A stretch of DNA of 7,402 nt from Methylomicrobium sp. GTDB taxonomy: Bacteria; Pseudomonadota; Gammaproteobacteria; Methylococcales; Methylomonadaceae. The notes under the pieces were generated by a model. The model was not told where the DNA came from and did not search any database. It worked only from the letters and a program-made list of their open reading frames with translations. The stretch covers positions 1 through 7,402 of the forward strand of contig SLIO01000086.1 in assembly GCA_007135635.1 (NCBI GenBank), written 5' to 3'. A program made the translations under genes and the position numbers. Of the stretch, positions 5,546 to 7,402 are shown piece by piece; positions within the stretch are counted from its first letter, which is position 1, and every line of letters begins with the position of its first letter.

Positions 5546-5567
5546 CATATGAGCAATTATTGATATG
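5546..5567 (+). promoter_or_regulatory. Candidate ArsR/SmtB-type operator overlapping the start codon
   Basis: CATATGAGCAA (5546-5556) and the reverse complement of TTATTGATATG (5557-5567) agree at 8 of 11 positions, giving a 22-bp imperfect palindrome of the AT-rich kind bound by SmtB-family sensors (related to ATATGAACA half-sites). It includes the ATG of the sensor gene at 5565-5567, so bound repressor would block its own operon. Upstream ATGAACATATG (5541-5551) supplies a possible extra half-site. Confidence 0.5.
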
Positions 5568-5936
5568 ATTATTTCACCTGAACTAGCCGCTAAGGACTGC
5601 TGCGATGAGCAAGAAACGCACCCTGACTTGTTGGCCAAAGCCATACCGGACTTGCCTGACGAGAACGAAGCTAGTCGATTAGCCGACTTATTTAAAGCTT
5701 TAGCCGATCCCACGCGTGTACGGATCATTGCCGCACTGCTACACACCGAGTTATGTGTGGACGATTTGGCCAATTTATTGGATATGAGCCAATCGGCTAT
5801 TTCTCACCAGCTGCGATTGCTGCGCAATCTGCACCTGGTACAGTTCCGTCGATCAGGAAAGCATGCTTTCTATCGACTGGTTGACGACCATGTTCGCGAC
5901 TTGTTTAAACGTAGCCGAGAACATTTGGATTGTTAA
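5565..5936 (+). CDS. ArsR/SmtB-family metal-responsive repressor
   Basis: A 123-residue winged-helix repressor of the SmtB/ZiaR/CadC type, expected to leave DNA on binding Zn, Cd or Co. The family core is clear: LFKALADPTRVRIIAALL (42-59), ELCVDDLANLL (62-72), the recognition segment MSQSAISHQLRLLRNLHLV (74-92) and the wing RRSGKHAFYRL (95-105). Possible alpha3N ligands are Cys12/Cys13 and His19 with Cys64 and Asp67 (SmtB Cys61 and Asp64). The alpha5 site has Asp107, His109 and His120, but where SmtB has Glu this protein ends in Cys123. Both metal sites therefore look usable, one with an unusual ligand. The ATG at 5565 is the only reasonable start; its ribosome site is weak. It is followed 41 bp later by a His-rich protein gene, which supports a zinc-like metal as signal. 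Confidence 0.9.
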   Translation: MIISPELAAKDCCDEQETHPDLLAKAIPDLPDENEASRLADLFKALADPTRVRIIAALLHTELCVDDLANLLDMSQSAISHQLRLLRNLHLVQFRRSGKHAFYRLVDDHVRDLFKRSREHLDC

Positions 5937-5964
5937 AATCAAGGCGTTATCGCCCTTTATCTTT

Positions 5965-5977
5965 AGGAGATTCCTCC
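5965..5977 (+). promoter_or_regulatory. Strong ribosome binding site for the His-rich gene, within a small inverted repeat
   Basis: AGGAG at 5965-5969 lies eight bases before the ATG at 5978, fixing the start over the longer open frame from TTG 5930. GGAG can also pair with CTCC at 5974-5977 across the loop ATTC, so the site could be partly masked in the mRNA; four pairs is weak. Confidence 0.65.
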
Positions 5978-6304
5978 ATGAAACATCACATTCACACCAC
6001 ACACAACCACGTTCACAGTGAACATTGCGGTCATTTGCGTATCGAACATGACGGTCATGTGGATTATTTACATGACGGCCATTTACATCATGCACATCAA
6101 GACCATTACGACGAACACGTCATTGCTGTAACAGAAACCAACCCGGCAGCTTGTGCGCCGTTAGACTGCGCTTGCGGTCATGAAGGTTGCGGGCACGCAG
6201 CCGTTCCGCATGGCGATCATATCGATTATATTGTCAATGGCCGTTTACATCACCCTCATGGCGATCACTGCGATGATCACGGCCCCGTGACAATAATTAA
6301 CTGA
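5978..6304 (+). CDS. Histidine-rich metal-binding protein, 108 aa
   Basis: An unnamed small acidic protein with 26 His (24%) and 6 Cys (17, 59, 64, 66, 71, 98), surely metal-binding by composition. It has two related halves: residues 23-47 and 77-101 align with 13 of 25 identities, each built as H-x2-H-x-DY-x3-G-x-LHH-x-H-x-DH-x-D-x-H. The N-terminus HHIHTTHNHVHSEHCGH and the middle CACGHEGCGH add a His cluster and a CxC/CxxxxC-like cluster. No signal peptide or membrane segment, so it is probably cytosolic. Following a SmtB-type sensor by 41 bp with a strong ribosome site, it is most simply a zinc (or Cd/Co) buffer, a functional counterpart of SmtA metallothionein. A metallochaperone for an exporter encoded elsewhere is the alternative. 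Not a classical metallothionein. Confidence 0.85.
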   Translation: MKHHIHTTHNHVHSEHCGHLRIEHDGHVDYLHDGHLHHAHQDHYDEHVIAVTETNPAACAPLDCACGHEGCGHAAVPHGDHIDYIVNGRLHHPHGDHCDDHGPVTIIN

Positions 6305-6377
6305 CGGAAACAGAGACCAACGACCCCTTCAGAGTCCTAAATCACGTTCAACAGATTCGGTACCTAAACCACATAGA

Positions 6378-6543
6378 ATTACTCCCTTTTGACCGAAAAA
6401 ACGTTTAAGAACGAAAAGGTGTGGGGTATGCCTAGCGAGGATGTCGGCAGCAGGGATGCTGCCGTCAAGCCCCCAGAAAGGGTTCACAGCGTTCCTCGAT
6501 AGGCATAAAAAATTGAACTACTATTCAGTAAGAAGGGAGTAAT
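6378..6543. repeat. Outer 11-bp perfect inverted repeat enclosing a MITE-like unit
   Basis: ATTACTCCCTT (6378-6388) is the exact reverse complement of AAGGGAGTAAT (6533-6543), 144 bases apart. The 6427-6507 element lies inside. Either this is one larger element with two pairs of inverted ends or the smaller one inserted into an older palindrome. Confidence 0.6.
6427..6507. mobile_element. 81-bp MITE-like element related to the 3365-3618 ends
   Basis: TATGCCTAGCGAGGA (6427-6441) and the reverse complement of 6493-6507 agree at 14 of 15 bases. The left end and its inner flank (6423-6450) match the reverse complement of 3591-3618 at 24 of 28 positions, so both elements share an end family. Inside is a perfect 8-bp stem, CGGCAGCA (6445-6452) with TGCTGCCG (6457-6464) around GGGA, like the hairpin at 129-152. 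No ORF is present. Confidence 0.65.
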
Positions 6544-6603
6544 AACAATTCGTTAATTGTTATGTACTAGGTTCACAACATCCCTGCTACTTAGGATATG
6601 GTC

Positions 6604-6681
6604 AAAAATAACTTTACTATGCTAAACCCCTCTCCCCGGCCATATCCCTGAGAGAGGGAGAAAAATGCGGAAGTTATTTTT
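6604..6681. repeat. 78-bp inverted-repeat unit
   Basis: AAAAATAACTT (6604-6614) is the exact reverse complement of AAGTTATTTTT (6671-6681). The interior has a CCCCTCTCCCC...GAGAGAGGGAG arrangement able to fold back. No target duplication is seen. It lies just before the 6697 ORF and the DUF6164-like gene and might carry promoter or terminator sequence for them. Confidence 0.55.
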
Positions 6682-6696
6682 ACGGAATCCTTAACA

Positions 6697-6798
6697 ATGG
6701 CCGAAGAGCAAATAGCCACCCATTTAGGTAACGCCGATACCGGACAAAAGAGCGCACCGATATCGTATACAGTGTTAATCCCATTATTTTTTCCATAA
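6697..6798 (+). CDS. Possible 33-aa ORF ahead of the DUF6164-like gene
   Basis: ATG 6697 to TAA 6796 encodes 33 residues (MAEEQIATHLGNADT... to ...LIPLFFP). GGAA at 6684-6687 could act as a weak ribosome site nine bases upstream. The stop is four bases before the next ATG at 6803, which itself has no visible Shine-Dalgarno, so translation of this ORF could deliver ribosomes to that gene. The peptide is not recognised; it may instead be a gene remnant or chance frame. Confidence 0.25.
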   Translation: MAEEQIATHLGNADTGQKSAPISYTVLIPLFFP

Positions 6799-6802
6799 AC
6801 CC

Positions 6803-7177
6803 ATGCCGCATTTACTATTTTCACTCAGAGGGGTACCGGAAGACGAAGCCGAGGAAGTTCGCGAACTACTAACCGAACATTCGATCGACTTTTATGAAAC
6901 GTCGGCAGGCAATTGGGGCATTTCGATGCCGGCTTTATGGCTTAATGATCAATCTCAACTCCAACAAGCTCAAATCCTACTGCATCAATATCAAAAACAG
7001 CGGGCGCTAACTCAACGAGCATTGTACGAACAACTTAAAAAAGAAGGCAAAGCGCCAACACTTTTAGGCAATCTTAAACATAACGCTATACGCTTGCTGG
7101 TTTATCTTGCCGCTATCGCATTGGTTCTTTATGCATCTATCAAGCTGATATTCGAATTTGGCTTTAAAGTTCCTTAA
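6803..7177 (+). CDS. DUF6164-like single-pass membrane protein
   Basis: A 124-residue protein of unknown function resembling the DUF6164 family from memory of its N-terminal pattern (MPHLLFSLRGVPEDEAEEVR, then YETSAGNWGISMPALWL at 31-47). The first ~50 residues look like a small alpha/beta domain. Residues 52-85 form a Gln/Lys-rich amphipathic helix, and LLVYLAAIALVLYASIKLIF (97-116) is a single C-terminal membrane segment, leaving the main domain in the cytosol. No signal peptide and no catalytic motif are seen. The start matches the expected family N-terminus, although no ribosome site precedes it; coupling to the ORF at 6697-6798 is possible. Reaction and partners are unknown. Confidence 0.8.
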   Translation: MPHLLFSLRGVPEDEAEEVRELLTEHSIDFYETSAGNWGISMPALWLNDQSQLQQAQILLHQYQKQRALTQRALYEQLKKEGKAPTLLGNLKHNAIRLLVYLAAIALVLYASIKLIFEFGFKVP

Positions 7178-7402
7178 TCGCGGGCTATTGGGCATTCACC
7201 CGAACTATAGAAACATCACCATTTCTGAAGGCTCAACAAGGATTTAATCCGGGGCCGAAATTTGATTAGAAAAATGGCTTATTATTACTGTGAAAGTTCG
7301 TAGATATAGACCCTTTATCTAATTTTTCGATATACGGCGCTCGACAGAGCAAATGCCGGTTCCGGAGAGGGTGCGGTTGCTCGACCGACAGGCGTCGGCG
7401 GC
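7178..7402. other. Non-coding right edge
   Basis: No gene is supported in the last 225 bases. A weak AT-rich hairpin, TAGATA (7301-7306) with TATCTA (7316-7321), is followed by a T-run (7323-7327) and might terminate the DUF6164-like transcript. At the edge CCGAC-AGGC-GTCGG (7385-7398) forms a short GC-rich stem, perhaps the start of another repeat cut by the window. Confidence 0.3.

Larger units (their letters stand above)
6305..6696. other. Gene-free stretch filled with inverted-repeat elements
   Basis: No gene is supported between the His-rich protein and 6697. The stretch holds a nested pair of inverted-repeat elements (6378-6543 around 6427-6507), a perfect hairpin TAACAATT-CGTT-AATTGTTA (6543-6562) that may also end transcription of one of the flanking units, and another element at 6604-6681. 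I do not see a convincing T-tailed terminator directly after 6304. Confidence 0.6.

Noticed and set aside
5930..5977. Upstream extension of the His-rich protein from TTG 5930
   Set aside because: It overlaps the end of the sensor gene, and the extension has no His pattern; AGGAG fixes the start at 5978.
5853..6095. 80-codon minus-strand frame opposite the sensor and His-rich genes
   Set aside because: Its His/Asn/Arg-rich sequence is the mirror of the His codons on the other strand; a shadow.

Overview
This window looks like a chromosomal segment from a gammaproteobacterium with mid-40s % GC (estimated by eye). Gene content (an FNR with an intact cluster-ligand set, zwf, pyroglutamyl peptidase, a PRX-like thioredoxin-fold protein, a DUF6164-like membrane protein) together with dense short palindromic repeats suggests a Methylococcales-type methanotroph or a relative. 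That placement is inference from style, not a database result.

Left part (1-3200): three minus-strand genes are transcribed leftward. They encode a thioredoxin-fold PRX-like protein (2593-3153), glucose-6-phosphate dehydrogenase zwf (1036-2505) and pyrrolidone-carboxylate peptidase pcp (210-848). The gaps between them hold hairpins that look like terminators or leader structures, so they are probably separate units rather than one tight operon. The block is bracketed by two inverted copies of a ~117-bp repeat (1-117 and 3404-3521, about 94% identical), the right copy lying inside a 254-bp element with imperfect terminal inverted repeats (3365-3618).

Middle part (3619-5160): an FNR-type regulator with all four [4Fe-4S] cysteines (3707-4474, +) faces a 42-residue lipoprotein gene (4542-4670, -). 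Upstream of the lipoprotein is a perfect FNR box (4794-4807) with an extended -10 element placed 21 bp downstream on the minus strand. This is the geometry of an FNR-activated class II promoter, so the regulator probably controls its small neighbour.

Right part (5160-7402): a 136-bp MITE-like element with 17-bp inverted ends and a 7-bp target duplication (5163-5298) precedes a two-gene metal-response operon. That operon has a SmtB/ArsR-type metal sensor (5565-5936) whose candidate operator overlaps its own start codon, and a 108-residue protein with 26 His and 6 Cys (5978-6304). Two more inverted-repeat elements follow (a nested pair at 6378-6543, another at 6604-6681), then a possible 33-residue ORF and a DUF6164-like single-pass membrane protein (6803-7177).

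The most interesting signals are the FNR box/lipoprotein unit, the metal sensor plus His-rich protein unit, a native Arg next to the second cluster cysteine of FNR, and the layered families of non-autonomous inverted-repeat elements. I see no tRNA, rRNA, CRISPR array or transposase gene.
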